Assembly: GCF_018263855.1 (NCBI RefSeq)
Contig: NZ_CP073318.1
Coordinates: 7,812,001-7,876,000, forward strand
Length of the DNA stretch: 64,000 bases
Direction of reading: 5' to 3'
From: Kutzneria sp. CA-103260
GTDB lineage: Bacteria > Actinomycetota > Actinomycetes > Mycobacteriales > Pseudonocardiaceae
Below are positions 10,728-18,729 of the stretch, in pieces (within the stretch, counting starts at the first letter, position 1; every line of letters begins with the position of its first letter). A model generated the notes under the pieces. That model worked only from the letters and a program-made list of their open reading frames with translations, was not told the origin of the DNA and ran no database searches. The position numbers were made by a program, and so were the translations under genes.

Positions 10728-10789
10728 CGGTCCGTGACGAATTGTGCGAGGCGGGTGACCCCTCCCTCCTGGGCCACCCGCCGCCCACC

Positions 10790-11140
10790 TCAGAGCTTGC
10801 AGCCTTCCTGAATGCGGTCGACCTTGTTCTGCGCGCCGATGTCGAACTTCTTATTGCCCTTGGTGCCACCGTTGGTGACCATGCAGTAGATGTCCTTGCG
10901 GCCGTCCTGCACGTCGGCGACCACGATGCCCGCGGACACCTTGCCCGAGCAGTGGTTGTTGAAGTAAATGGTCACCGAGGTGATGCCGTTGGCCCAGGAG
11001 TAGTTCGCCTGCGCGCCCTTCGGCGAGGAGCAGTCGATGTGCGCGGTGTGCTTCGTGGTGGCGTCGGCGGCCGGGGCCGCGACGGCCATCAGGCCCAGAC
11101 CAAGCGCGCCGGCGGCGACAACGGCCATAACCTTGTTCAT
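10790..11140 (-). CDS. Small secreted protein with two potential disulfides
   Basis: This is a 116-residue protein with an Sec signal peptide (MNKVMAVVAAGALGLGLMAV, cleavage likely after APAADA). The mature ~90 residues contain four Cys (DCSSP, NHCSG, IYCMV, EGCKL), enough for two disulfides, and a beta-rich pattern (SVTIYFNNHC, VSAGIVVADV). I do not recognise a named family. A ribosome site AGAGGGGAAAG precedes the ATG. It is a single gene between the NBR1-Ig protein and the NUDIX-kinase-regulator group. It probably acts outside the cell; function unknown. Confidence 0.75.
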   Translation of the reverse strand: MNKVMAVVAAGALGLGLMAVAAPAADATTKHTAHIDCSSPKGAQANYSWANGITSVTIYFNNHCSGKVSAGIVVADVQDGRKDIYCMVTNGGTKGNKKFDIGAQNKVDRIQEGCKL

Positions 11141-11251
11141 TTTCCGCTTTCCCCTCTGAAGTCTGCGGTCGGTGAGAACATCTCAGCCCGACCGCGGCTC
11201 CCGGTTCAAGCCGGAAATGTGCATAGTCAATTCCAGGGACGTTCGCGCAGG

Positions 11252-11659
11252 TCAGAGCCTTGTTCGGGCAATGTTCGACAGCAGCCGGGACAGGTCGGGG
11301 AGGAACGCCAGGTCCGCTTCCAGCCACGGCAGCGCATCGAATTCCTCGACGCCGATCCATTTCACCGCGCTGTGTTCCACCGCCACCGGCTCCGCGTCGT
11401 CGGCCAGTGTCGCCGTGTAGAGCCTGAGCACCATTCCGTTCTTGAGCGGAACATCGGGCCCGACCGTGCGGCCGGCGGTCACCTCGACACCCAGTTCCTC
11501 ACGGCATTCCCGGACGACCGCGTCCGTTTCGGACTCGCCCGGCTCGACCCGCCCGCCCGGGAATTCCCAGCGGCCGGCGTGATCGCTGGGAAAGGCCCGC
11601 TGCTGGGCGAGCACCTGTCGATTCCGGACAATGGCGGTGGCGACGACGATCTGGGGCAT
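11252..11659 (-). CDS. NUDIX hydrolase (MutT-like)
   Basis: This enzyme hydrolyses nucleoside diphosphate derivatives and resembles MutT-type 8-oxo-dGTP pyrophosphatases. The 135 residues start MPQIVVATAIVRNRQVLAQQ and carry a complete NUDIX box: GRVEPGESETDAV followed by RECREELGVEV, with the metal-binding RExxEE. ATG 11659 is chosen because the protein aligns from there; it begins 2 nt after the histidine kinase stop, so the two are coupled. The open frame extends upstream into the kinase. The precise substrate cannot be told from sequence; nucleotide-pool cleaning is likely. Confidence 0.88.
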   Translation of the reverse strand: MPQIVVATAIVRNRQVLAQQRAFPSDHAGRWEFPGGRVEPGESETDAVVRECREELGVEVTAGRTVGPDVPLKNGMVLRLYTATLADDAEPVAVEHSAVKWIGVEEFDALPWLEADLAFLPDLSRLLSNIARTRL

Positions 11660-11661
11660 CG

Positions 11662-13083
11662 TCAGATCCTGCCCCACATCGCCAGGCCGGCGGCCTGCCA
11701 CCGCACCTCGAATCGCGCGCCGCCCTCGGGCGAGTCCGTCACGCGCACGGTCCCGCCACGCCGCCGCACGGCCTCGGCCACCAGGGCCAGCCCCAGCCCC
11801 GCACCGCCGGTTCCGCGGCCACGGTCGTCGTCCACGCGGTAGAAGCGGTCGAACAGCCGGGTGCGGTGCTCCACCGGCACGCCGGGCCCGTCGTCATCGA
11901 CCAGCAGTCGCACGGTCGTGCCCGCCGGCAGCACCGACACCCGCACCTGCACGCGGGCGTACCGGAGCGCGTTGTTGAGCAGGTTGTTCAGCACGAGCGC
12001 GACCTCCCCCGGCGCACACAGCACCACCGCGCCGGCCCGTGGGGCGTCGACCCGGATTCGCGGACCGCCGTCGACCGACAGGCGCTCGGCCGCGGCGGTC
12101 GCCGCCTCGCTCACGTCGACCCGTCCCACCGGCTGCGACTCCCCCGCGTCGGATCGGGCCAGCGCCAACAGGTCGTCGACCAGCGTCGACATCCGCATGG
12201 ACTCGTCGGTGACGGCCGCGAGCACCTCCTGCGCGAACTCCGGATCCGGGTGCGCCACCGCGACCTCCGACTGCGCGCGGATCGACGCCACCGGCGACCG
12301 CAGCTCGTGCGCGGCGTCACCGGTGAAGCGCCGCAGCCGCTGCACCGCCTCGTCACGCCGGGCCAGCAGGTCGTTCATCGCCACGGCCAGCGAGCGCAGC
12401 TCGTCATGCGCCTCCGGCACCGGCAGCCGCTGCCCCGCCGGCAGCGCACCCGCGGCGGCGTGCATGCGGCGCACCGGCCACAGCGACCAGCCGACCAGGA
12501 ACCACGTCGCCACGCCGATCAGCAGCGACGCCAGGACCGCCGCGAGCGAGAGCCAGGCCGTGCCGTGGTCAACGGCCTCGTTGTAGCCGACGAGACCGGC
12601 ACTCGCGGCGACCAGGCGCGGCAGTCCCGTGGGGTCGTAGACCACCTGCGCGACCCACCGGTGCGGCGGGTCGTCGTCCAGCCGCAGCACGCTCACGCCA
12701 GACATCAGCGCGTCGACGTCGTGCTCACTCAGATTCGGCTGCCGGCCGCCGTCGACCGGCGCACCATCGGTGTCCAGCACACGCACCTGCACGTCGGTGA
12801 GCGTCGAGTCCACCGGCTTGCCCTGCACCACCTGTGTGGTCGTCAAGTCCAGCGCGTGGTGCAGCTCGGTGTCCGCGACCCCGACCAGCAGCGTGCCGAT
12901 TGCCCCGCCGCCGAAGCGGGCCAGCACCAGCAGGCACGCCATCGCGAACAGCGTGGCCGAGCCAGTGATCTTGGAGCGCAGTGAGCGCCGCCGCCACCAG
13001 GCCCGTGGGTCCAGCCGTTTCCGCAGGTTCGTCAGGCTCATCCGGTTCGTCGGGCTCATCGAGCTCATCGGCACAGAACTCAT
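11662..13083 (-). CDS. Two-component sensor histidine kinase
   Basis: This membrane sensor phosphorylates the response regulator encoded directly upstream. It has a short basic N-terminus, TM1 (near TLFAMACLLVLARF), an extracellular sensor of about 110 residues, TM2 (LAAVLASLLIGVATWFLVGW), a HAMP linker, a HisKA domain with phosphoacceptor His in AAHELRSPVASI, and a HATPase domain with N box NNLLNNALRYA, DDDGPGVP, an F box LFDRFYRVDD and a G box GTGGAGLGLAL. ATG 13083 overlaps the regulator stop (ATGA), fixing the start and giving 473 residues. The signal sensed is unknown. Confidence 0.93.
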   Translation of the reverse strand: MSSVPMSSMSPTNRMSLTNLRKRLDPRAWWRRRSLRSKITGSATLFAMACLLVLARFGGGAIGTLLVGVADTELHHALDLTTTQVVQGKPVDSTLTDVQVRVLDTDGAPVDGGRQPNLSEHDVDALMSGVSVLRLDDDPPHRWVAQVVYDPTGLPRLVAASAGLVGYNEAVDHGTAWLSLAAVLASLLIGVATWFLVGWSLWPVRRMHAAAGALPAGQRLPVPEAHDELRSLAVAMNDLLARRDEAVQRLRRFTGDAAHELRSPVASIRAQSEVAVAHPDPEFAQEVLAAVTDESMRMSTLVDDLLALARSDAGESQPVGRVDVSEAATAAAERLSVDGGPRIRVDAPRAGAVVLCAPGEVALVLNNLLNNALRYARVQVRVSVLPAGTTVRLLVDDDGPGVPVEHRTRLFDRFYRVDDDRGRGTGGAGLGLALVAEAVRRRGGTVRVTDSPEGGARFEVRWQAAGLAMWGRI

Positions 13084-13787
13084 CGGCGCAGGGCGGCGTC
13101 CAGCTCCGGCGAGCTGGCCATGTACCCGTGGCCTCGGATCGTGCGCACCACGTCGCCCGCGCCCACGGCCTCCAGCTTGCGCCGCAGGTAGCCCACGTAC
13201 ACCTCCACCGCGTTGCGCGTGGCCGCCAGCTCGTCGCCCCACACCGTGCGCAACAGCTCGTCCTTCGTGACCACCGCCCCGGCCCGGCTGGCCAGCACCT
13301 CCAGCACCGCGAACTCACGGGGGCTCAGCGCCACCACCTCGCCGGCCCAGCGCACCTCACGACCGGCCCGGTCGATGACCAGCTCCCCCACCTTCAGCTG
13401 CACCGCCGCCGCCTCGCTCGACGCGCCCCGCCTCAGCACCGCCCGCACCTGCGCCACCAGCACCATGAACGAGAACGGCTTCACCAGGTAGCCGTCCGCC
13501 CCCAGGTCCAGGCCGTCCGCCTGGTCCACCTCGCCGTCCTTGGCCGACACCAGCAGCACCGGCGTCTCCACGTTCTCAGCCCGCATGTGCTGCAGCACCC
13601 GGTAACCCGACAGGCCCGGCAGCATGATGTCCAGCAGCACCACGTCGAAGCTGCCGGTCAGCGCCGCCCGCAGCCCGCTCGGGCCGTCCGCCGCGCACAC
13701 CACGTCCATCCCCTCGGCGGTCAGGCCGCGTTCCAGCGCCCGCCGCACCCCCATCTCGTCGTCCACTACGAGCACCCGTGGTCTCAC
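13080..13787 (-). CDS. OmpR/PhoP-family response regulator
   Basis: This DNA-binding regulator has 235 residues. The receiver domain begins RPRVLVVDDEMGVRRALE, with acidic DDE, phosphoacceptor Asp in VVLLDIMLPG, and the conserved Ser/Lys region VLLVSAKDG. The C-terminal winged helix includes LSPREFAVLEVLASRAG, the recognition helix region ATRNAVEVYVGYLRRKLE and a final RTIRGHGYMA. The start is GTG 13787. It is cotranscribed with the kinase and NUDIX genes. TCTCAG repeats with 11-bp phasing lie in the 230-nt gap to the divergent gene at 14018 and are its probable binding sites. Confidence 0.94.
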   Translation of the reverse strand: MRPRVLVVDDEMGVRRALERGLTAEGMDVVCAADGPSGLRAALTGSFDVVLLDIMLPGLSGYRVLQHMRAENVETPVLLVSAKDGEVDQADGLDLGADGYLVKPFSFMVLVAQVRAVLRRGASSEAAAVQLKVGELVIDRAGREVRWAGEVVALSPREFAVLEVLASRAGAVVTKDELLRTVWGDELAATRNAVEVYVGYLRRKLEAVGAGDVVRTIRGHGYMASSPELDAALRR

Positions 13788-13816
13788 CGGGCCAGTATGG
13801 CCACGTCCACGGCCGC

Positions 13817-13965
13817 TCTCAGGGATATCTCAGCCCGCCGGGCCGGCCGCTCCCGCCGCGGGCATCCCTCCCACCTGCGCACACAGCCTTCTCCCAGCTC
13901 CGAACCCAACCAGCGCGCCTACCTGCGCTCTCAGTCTTCTCTCAGCTCCTCAGCCCGGTCTCAGC
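13817..13965. promoter_or_regulatory. Phased TCTCAG repeats, candidate response-regulator boxes
   Basis: TCTCAG occurs at 13817 and 13828 (11 bp apart) and again at 13930 and 13941 (11 bp apart), with further copies at 13949 (CCTCAG) and 13960. A degenerate copy of the second block lies at 13872-13900, related to 13923-13951 with about five differences. Eleven-bp direct repeats are how OmpR-family dimers bind DNA. The site is in the divergent region between the regulator gene and the secreted LolA-like gene, so it may serve both autoregulation and target control. Binding is inferred. Confidence 0.5.
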
Positions 13966-14017
13966 TGGCCTTGACCAAGCTCGAAGCGTTCACTGGACGT
14001 GAGTGGGAAGGGGAACC

Positions 14018-15127
14018 ATGAGCGGGAAGAAGGCAGGTCTGGTCGTCGGGGCGGCCGGCGTGCTGGCCGGCGTGGTCGGTCTGGGGGTGCTCGCGGCGCC
14101 GGCCGGCGCGGGGCCCGCCCCCGTGCTGCCCAAGGTCAGCGCCGAGGAGCTGGTGCAGTCGGTGCTGACCACGAAGTCCATGCCGGCGCTGGCCGGCACG
14201 GTCACCGCGACCAACAACCTGGGACTGCCGGCGGTGCCGGGGCTCGGCCAGGCGTCGCGGTTCCTCAGCAACGGCTCGACCAACACCCAGGTCTGGACCG
14301 ACGGCAAGGGCCGGGGCCGGCTGTCGCTGCCGAACGCCACCTCCGAGGAGACCGTCGTGTTCGACGGCGCCACGGTGTGGGACTGGACCTCGTCGAACAA
14401 CACCGTGCACAAGGAGACCGGCGCGCCCGACAAGGCACACCCGGACAAGCCCTCCAACGGTGAGGTCGCCACCGACCCGGCCCAAGCGGCCAAGCAGATC
14501 ATCGCCCTGATCAACAAGGACAGCACGGTCAAGGTGGACGGCACCGCCACGGTGGCCGGCCGCTCGGCCTACGAGCTCGTGCTGGCCCCGAAGCCGACCG
14601 AGCGCACGATGCTGCGCGAGGTGCGCATCGCCGTCGACTCGGAGACCAAGATCCCGCTGCAGCTAAGCGTGCTGGCCAACGGCAACGCGCAGCCCGTGGC
14701 CCAGATCGGCTTCTCCAAGCTGGAGGTCGCCGCCCAGGACCCGGCGCTGTTCACGTTCACCCCGCCGGCCAACGCCAAGGTCGTCACCGGCTCGGCGGAC
14801 GAGGCCAAGCAGAAGGCCAGCGAGGTCAAGGGCCAGTTGCCCGAGCCGAAGGTCGTGGGCAGCGGCTGGGACACCGTGCTGGTGACGAAGCTGCCGGCCG
14901 GCGCGCTGAGCGGTTCGGCCGACAGGAGCGCGACCACCAAGGGTGGCGAGAACGTCGACCCGTCGCGGCTGCTGGGTCAGCTGGGCAAGCGCGTCACCGG
15001 GCCGTGGGGCTCCGGCTACGAGATCAGCACCGCCGTCGGCACCGCGCTGGTCCTCGACGACGGCCGCGTCGCCGTGGGCGCCGTGCCCGAGCAGGCGCTG
15101 ACCGACGCGCTGGCGAGCGTGAAGTGA
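14018..15127 (+). CDS. Secreted LolA/RseB-like protein (DUF2092 type)
   Basis: This is a 369-residue exported protein. It starts MSGKKAGLVVGAAGVLAGVV, a signal peptide with likely cleavage after PAGAG, followed by a LolA-like half-barrel: helix AEELVQSVLTTKSMPALAGT, strand TVVFDGATVWDWTSSN, and YELVLAPKP and FSKLEVAAQDPALF later. Such folds bind lipids or sense cell-envelope state. The C-terminal ~100 residues are an extra conserved domain. ATG 14018 has AAGGGG 5 nt upstream. The stop overlaps the start of the ABC ATPase (GTGA), so it is probably the partner of that exporter. The two-component system next door is the likely regulator. Confidence 0.85.
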   Translation: MSGKKAGLVVGAAGVLAGVVGLGVLAAPAGAGPAPVLPKVSAEELVQSVLTTKSMPALAGTVTATNNLGLPAVPGLGQASRFLSNGSTNTQVWTDGKGRGRLSLPNATSEETVVFDGATVWDWTSSNNTVHKETGAPDKAHPDKPSNGEVATDPAQAAKQIIALINKDSTVKVDGTATVAGRSAYELVLAPKPTERTMLREVRIAVDSETKIPLQLSVLANGNAQPVAQIGFSKLEVAAQDPALFTFTPPANAKVVTGSADEAKQKASEVKGQLPEPKVVGSGWDTVLVTKLPAGALSGSADRSATTKGGENVDPSRLLGQLGKRVTGPWGSGYEISTAVGTALVLDDGRVAVGAVPEQALTDALASVK

Positions 15128-16092
15128 CCAGCACCTCCCTCGTGGAGCCGGGAGTGGGGGCGGCCGTGGCCGCCCCCACCCTCGCGGCGCGGACTCGGGG
15201 ACTGCGCAAGACGTATGGCAGCACGGTCGCCGTCGACCAGGTGGACCTGGACGTGCCTGACGGCGCTGTGCTGGGGATGTTGGGCCCGAACGGCTCGGGC
15301 AAGACCACCACCATCCGGATGCTGCTCGGGCTGGTGCAGCCCACGGCCGGCGAGGTGGAGCTGCTGGGCCATCCGATGCCCAGCGGGGCGCAGATCACGC
15401 TGCCGCACGTCGGCGCGCTGGTCGAGGGGCCCGGCTTCCACCCGTTCCTGTCGGGGCGGGAGAACCTGCGGCGGGTCGCCTCGGCCGAGCCGCTGATGTC
15501 CACCTCGGCGATCGCCTCGTCGGTGACGGACGCGCTGGAGCGGGTCGGCCTGGCCGACGCCGCCGACCGCCGGTACCGGGGCTACTCGCTCGGCATGAAG
15601 CAGCGGCTGGGCCTGGCCTCCGTGCTGTTGCTGCCGCGGCGGCTGGTCGTGCTGGACGAGCCGACCAACGGGCTCGACCCGGCCGGCACGCGGGAGATCC
15701 GGCGGGTGATCGCCGAGCTGCACGCCGCCGGCACCACCGTGCTGGTCAGCTCCCACCTGCTGGCCGAGATCGAGGCCACCTGCACGCACGTCGCCGTGCT
15801 GCACAAGGGTTCCGTCGTCGCCCAGGGCGAGCTGGCCGAGCTGCTGGAGGCCGGCGCGCCGGCCCTGATCGTGTCCACTCCGGACGTCGAGGCCTCCCTC
15901 GACACGTTGCGGGACAACGGCATCGCCGCTCGGTCCACTGAGGACGGACTGTTCGTCGAACTCATCGGCACCACCGCGCCGCAGGTCGTCCGGGTGCTCG
16001 TCGAGGCCGGTGCCGGGGTGCACGAGGTGCGCCGGCGCCGCACCGGGCTGGAAGACCTGTTCGCCCAGCTCACGGAGGGGGAAGCCGAATGA
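15124..16092 (+). CDS. ABC exporter ATPase (ABC-2 type)
   Basis: This is an ATPase subunit of 322 residues. It has Walker A GPNGSGKTT, signature YSLGMKQRLGLA, Walker B RLVVLDEP, the D-loop NGLDPAG and switch His VSSHLL. The C-terminal ~90 residues (ALIVSTPDVEASL, LEDLFAQLTEGEAE) form the accessory domain usual in bacitracin/lantibiotic-type exporters. The start is GTG 15124, which overlaps the upstream stop, and the gene overlaps the permease by 4 nt. Substrate unknown; its link to a two-component system and a LolA-like protein suggests envelope stress or antimicrobial export. Confidence 0.93.
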   Translation: MTSTSLVEPGVGAAVAAPTLAARTRGLRKTYGSTVAVDQVDLDVPDGAVLGMLGPNGSGKTTTIRMLLGLVQPTAGEVELLGHPMPSGAQITLPHVGALVEGPGFHPFLSGRENLRRVASAEPLMSTSAIASSVTDALERVGLADAADRRYRGYSLGMKQRLGLASVLLLPRRLVVLDEPTNGLDPAGTREIRRVIAELHAAGTTVLVSSHLLAEIEATCTHVAVLHKGSVVAQGELAELLEAGAPALIVSTPDVEASLDTLRDNGIAARSTEDGLFVELIGTTAPQVVRVLVEAGAGVHEVRRRRTGLEDLFAQLTEGEAE

Positions 16093-16949
16093 CCGCCGCC
16101 GTGCTCGACCGGCCCGCGCTGGATCGCCCGGTCCGTGCGCCACTGGGCCGGCTGCTCGCCTCCGAGCTGCGCTGGGTGCTGCGCCGCCCGCGGACCGTCA
16201 TCGCCATCGTGCTGCTGGCCGGTGTGCCCGTGCTCATCGGCGTCGGCACCCGGATCGCCAGCAGCGCCGGCATCGGTCCCGGCGGCGGGGGCCTGTTCGC
16301 CAGCCTGATCGGCAACGGCTTCGTGCTGCCGATCCTGTCCCTGACGCTGCTGCTCACCATGCTGCTGCCGCTGCTCGGGGCGATGGCCGCCGCCGACGCC
16401 CTGGCCGGCGAGTCCGCCCATGGCACGCTTCGCGGGCTGCTCATCGCCCCCGTCAGCCGGGCCCGGCTGCTCGCCGTCAAGGCCTTCGGCGTCGGCGCCA
16501 CCGTGTTCATCGCCGTCGTCGCCATCGCCGTTGTAGGCCTGCTCACCGGTGTCGTGCTGGTCGGCACCGACGGCCTGATCACCCTGTCCGGCAACACCCT
16601 GAGCTTCGGCGACGCGCTCGCCCGCATCGGGCTGGCCGTGCTGTGGGTGACCTTCCAGGTCTGGGCCGTCGCCGCCATCGCCCTGGCCGTCTCGGCGTTC
16701 ACCGAGCACCCCCTGGTCGTGATGGCCGCGACCCTGGCCGGCGCCCTCGTGTTCGGCATCCTGACCGTGATCCCCCAGCTCGACTGGCTCCAGCCGTACC
16801 TGCTGACCAGCACCTGGCCCACGATCACCGACGTGCTGCGCGACCCCATGCCGTGGGACGGCCTGGTCAACAGCACCCTCAAGGCCGCCTGCTACCTCGT
16901 CATCGGCATCGGGGCGGCCTACGCCCGCCTGTCAACCAAGGACGGCTGA
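16089..16949 (+). CDS. ABC exporter permease (ABC-2 family)
   Basis: This is a 286-residue membrane protein with about six helices, e.g. TVIAIVLLAGVPVLIGVGT, IGNGFVLPILSLTLLLTMLL, VFIAVVAIAVVGLLTGVVLV and WVTFQVWAVAAIALAVSAF. The motif ADALAGESAHGTLRGLL after the second helix is typical of ABC-2 permeases. It is the partner of the ATPase just upstream (ATGA overlap) and closes the operon. The start ATG 16089 is fixed by the overlap. After its stop there are only 114 nt before the convergent hydrolase, with a Lys-rich short loop and GTCCAC words but no convincing terminator. Confidence 0.92.
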   Translation: MTAAVLDRPALDRPVRAPLGRLLASELRWVLRRPRTVIAIVLLAGVPVLIGVGTRIASSAGIGPGGGGLFASLIGNGFVLPILSLTLLLTMLLPLLGAMAAADALAGESAHGTLRGLLIAPVSRARLLAVKAFGVGATVFIAVVAIAVVGLLTGVVLVGTDGLITLSGNTLSFGDALARIGLAVLWVTFQVWAVAAIALAVSAFTEHPLVVMAATLAGALVFGILTVIPQLDWLQPYLLTSTWPTITDVLRDPMPWDGLVNSTLKAACYLVIGIGAAYARLSTKDG

Positions 16950-17063
16950 CTGTGGACCGGGCGGCGGGTTGTCCACAGCCGCCCCAAACAAAGATCCACA
17001 ACCCCCCTCACCTGGTAAAATGGTGTCGGGGTCGCCCCCCGGGAAGGGCGGGGGCTGGATTCG

Positions 17064-17999
17064 TCAGAGGTCGCGCAGGAAGTCCAGCAGCGCCCCGGTC
17101 ACCACGTCGGGGCGTTCCTGCTGCGTCCAGTGGCCACAGGCCGGCACGTCCACCACGCCACGGAGGTTCGGCACGAGGGCCCGGGCGGCGGCGTCCAGCG
17201 GGTAGAACATGCGCACGGCGTCGTTCTCACCGCTGATGTAGAGCGACGGCGGGGTGATGGGGGCGTCCTGCCAGGCGGCGGTCAGCTCCCAGTTGCGGTC
17301 GAGGTTGCGGTACCAGTTCAGCCCGCCGGTGAAACCGCTGGCGGTGAACTGGTCGACGAACGTGGCCAGGTCCTCCTCGGTGAGCCAGGCCGGGAGCGTC
17401 TCGGGTTCGGCGAACAGGCCGAGGAAGCCTTCCGACGGCTCGGGATTGCGGACGGAGGCGTAGGTCATGCGCAGGGTGGCGGCGATGTCCTTGCCCAGGG
17501 CGGCATCGGCGACACCGGGCTGCTGGAAGTAGTTCTGGTAGAAGCCGTCGCCGAACCGCTCCCGGGTGACGGTCAGCGGCGGCACGGACGGGCGGGGCAG
17601 CGGCGGCACGCTGATGCCGACGACACCGCGTACGACGTCGGGCCGCAGCAGGGCGGTGTTCCAGGCGACCATGGATCCCCAGTCGTGGCCGACGACAACG
17701 GCCCGCTCCTCGTCGAGCTCGCGGATCAGGGCCACCACGTCGCCGACCAGGTGGAAGATCGAGTACTGGTCGATGCCCTCGGGCCGGTCGGACGAGCCGT
17801 AGCCACGCTGGTCGGGCGCGACGACCCGGTAGCCGGCGGCGGCCAGCGCCTCGATCTGGTGCCGCCACGAGTACGACGTCTCCGGAAAACCGTGCAGCAG
17901 CAGGACAAGCGGTCCCGAGCCCTGCTCGGCGATGTGCAGGTCGATGCCGTTCACGCGGACAGTGCGGTGGTGCGGCAAGGTTTTCTCCTCAGTCTTCAC
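17064..17999 (-). CDS. Alpha/beta hydrolase, epoxide hydrolase type
   Basis: This is a 311-residue hydrolase of the epoxide hydrolase/haloalkane dehalogenase branch. It shows oxyanion HGFPETSYSW, nucleophile motif VVGHDWGSMV (Asp in the elbow), DQRGYGSSDRPE, an acidic residue region YISGENDAVR and the catalytic His in ACGHWTQQE. The GTG start at 17999 overlaps the TetR stop by 11 nt. A TTG at 17978 is a real alternative because GAGGAG lies exactly 6 nt upstream of it. It is the last gene of the operon with the TetR and flavin monooxygenase; together they look like a small oxidative detoxification unit. Confidence 0.88.
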   Translation of the reverse strand: MKTEEKTLPHHRTVRVNGIDLHIAEQGSGPLVLLLHGFPETSYSWRHQIEALAAAGYRVVAPDQRGYGSSDRPEGIDQYSIFHLVGDVVALIRELDEERAVVVGHDWGSMVAWNTALLRPDVVRGVVGISVPPLPRPSVPPLTVTRERFGDGFYQNYFQQPGVADAALGKDIAATLRMTYASVRNPEPSEGFLGLFAEPETLPAWLTEEDLATFVDQFTASGFTGGLNWYRNLDRNWELTAAWQDAPITPPSLYISGENDAVRMFYPLDAAARALVPNLRGVVDVPACGHWTQQERPDVVTGALLDFLRDL

Positions 18000-18699
18000 G
18001 TTTTCCGATGGACTCCAGCACCGCCTCGCGCTTGGCCGTCAGCACGGCCAGTGCGGCGTCGGCGGTGGCCCGGATGTCCTCGGGGCTGGGCGTTTCCGGC
18101 CCGAGCAGCGCGGTCGTCGCGGCGGCCAGCACCCGGGCCGGGTCGTCCACGGACACGGTGTTGAGCACCCGCTGTTGGGTGGCGGCGTTCAGGAAGCCGG
18201 AGAGCAGGGCGTGCAACGCGTACGCCTGCTCGTCGAGGGCCCAGTCGGTGCGGGCGAGATTGTGCTCACGCCACACCGGAAGCGCGGCGTACATCAGCGC
18301 GCCGGGGCCGAGCTCCTCACGAAGCTTGGTGCTGCGGGGGTGTTGGGTGAGGGCGCCGAGCATGTCGTCGTCCTCGATCTGGAGCGCGCGAACGAACGGC
18401 CGGTCCACGGCGTTCTGCATCACCATCGGCAGCAGCCGGCTGGGGCGGCAGACATCGGGATCGTCGGCGACCACCGTCGCGAAGGTGTCGGTCATGGCTA
18501 GGAAATCCCGGGCGAACAGGCCCACGAGCAGGTCCTCGCGGGTGCTCCAGTGCAGGTACACGGTGCCCTTGGCGACGTGCGCCCGCTCCGCGATCTCCGC
18601 GATGGTCAGCCCCTTGACCCCGCGCTTGAGCACGAGTTCCCGCGCCGCGGCCAGAATGCGCGCCGCGCTGCCGGAGTCCTGTTCCGCAAGTACCGCCAT
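17989..18699 (-). CDS. TetR-family transcriptional regulator
   Basis: This is a 236-residue repressor. The N-terminal HTH covers about residues 12-58 (ILAAARELVLKRGVKGLTIA, then HVAKGTVYLHWSTREDLL), with the usual TetR_N pattern. The C-terminal part is an all-helical ligand-binding region with Trp/Phe-rich stretches and no recognised subfamily. It lies 30 nt downstream of the FAD monooxygenase gene and overlaps the hydrolase gene, so it probably controls this operon and itself. A candidate operator is present at 19967-19981, upstream of the monooxygenase. Confidence 0.9.
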   Translation of the reverse strand: MAVLAEQDSGSAARILAAARELVLKRGVKGLTIAEIAERAHVAKGTVYLHWSTREDLLVGLFARDFLAMTDTFATVVADDPDVCRPSRLLPMVMQNAVDRPFVRALQIEDDDMLGALTQHPRSTKLREELGPGALMYAALPVWREHNLARTDWALDEQAYALHALLSGFLNAATQQRVLNTVSVDDPARVLAAATTALLGPETPSPEDIRATADAALAVLTAKREAVLESIGKRED

Positions 18700-18729
18700 G
18701 ATCGTCCTCCCGTGGGCGCCGGCCTGGGA

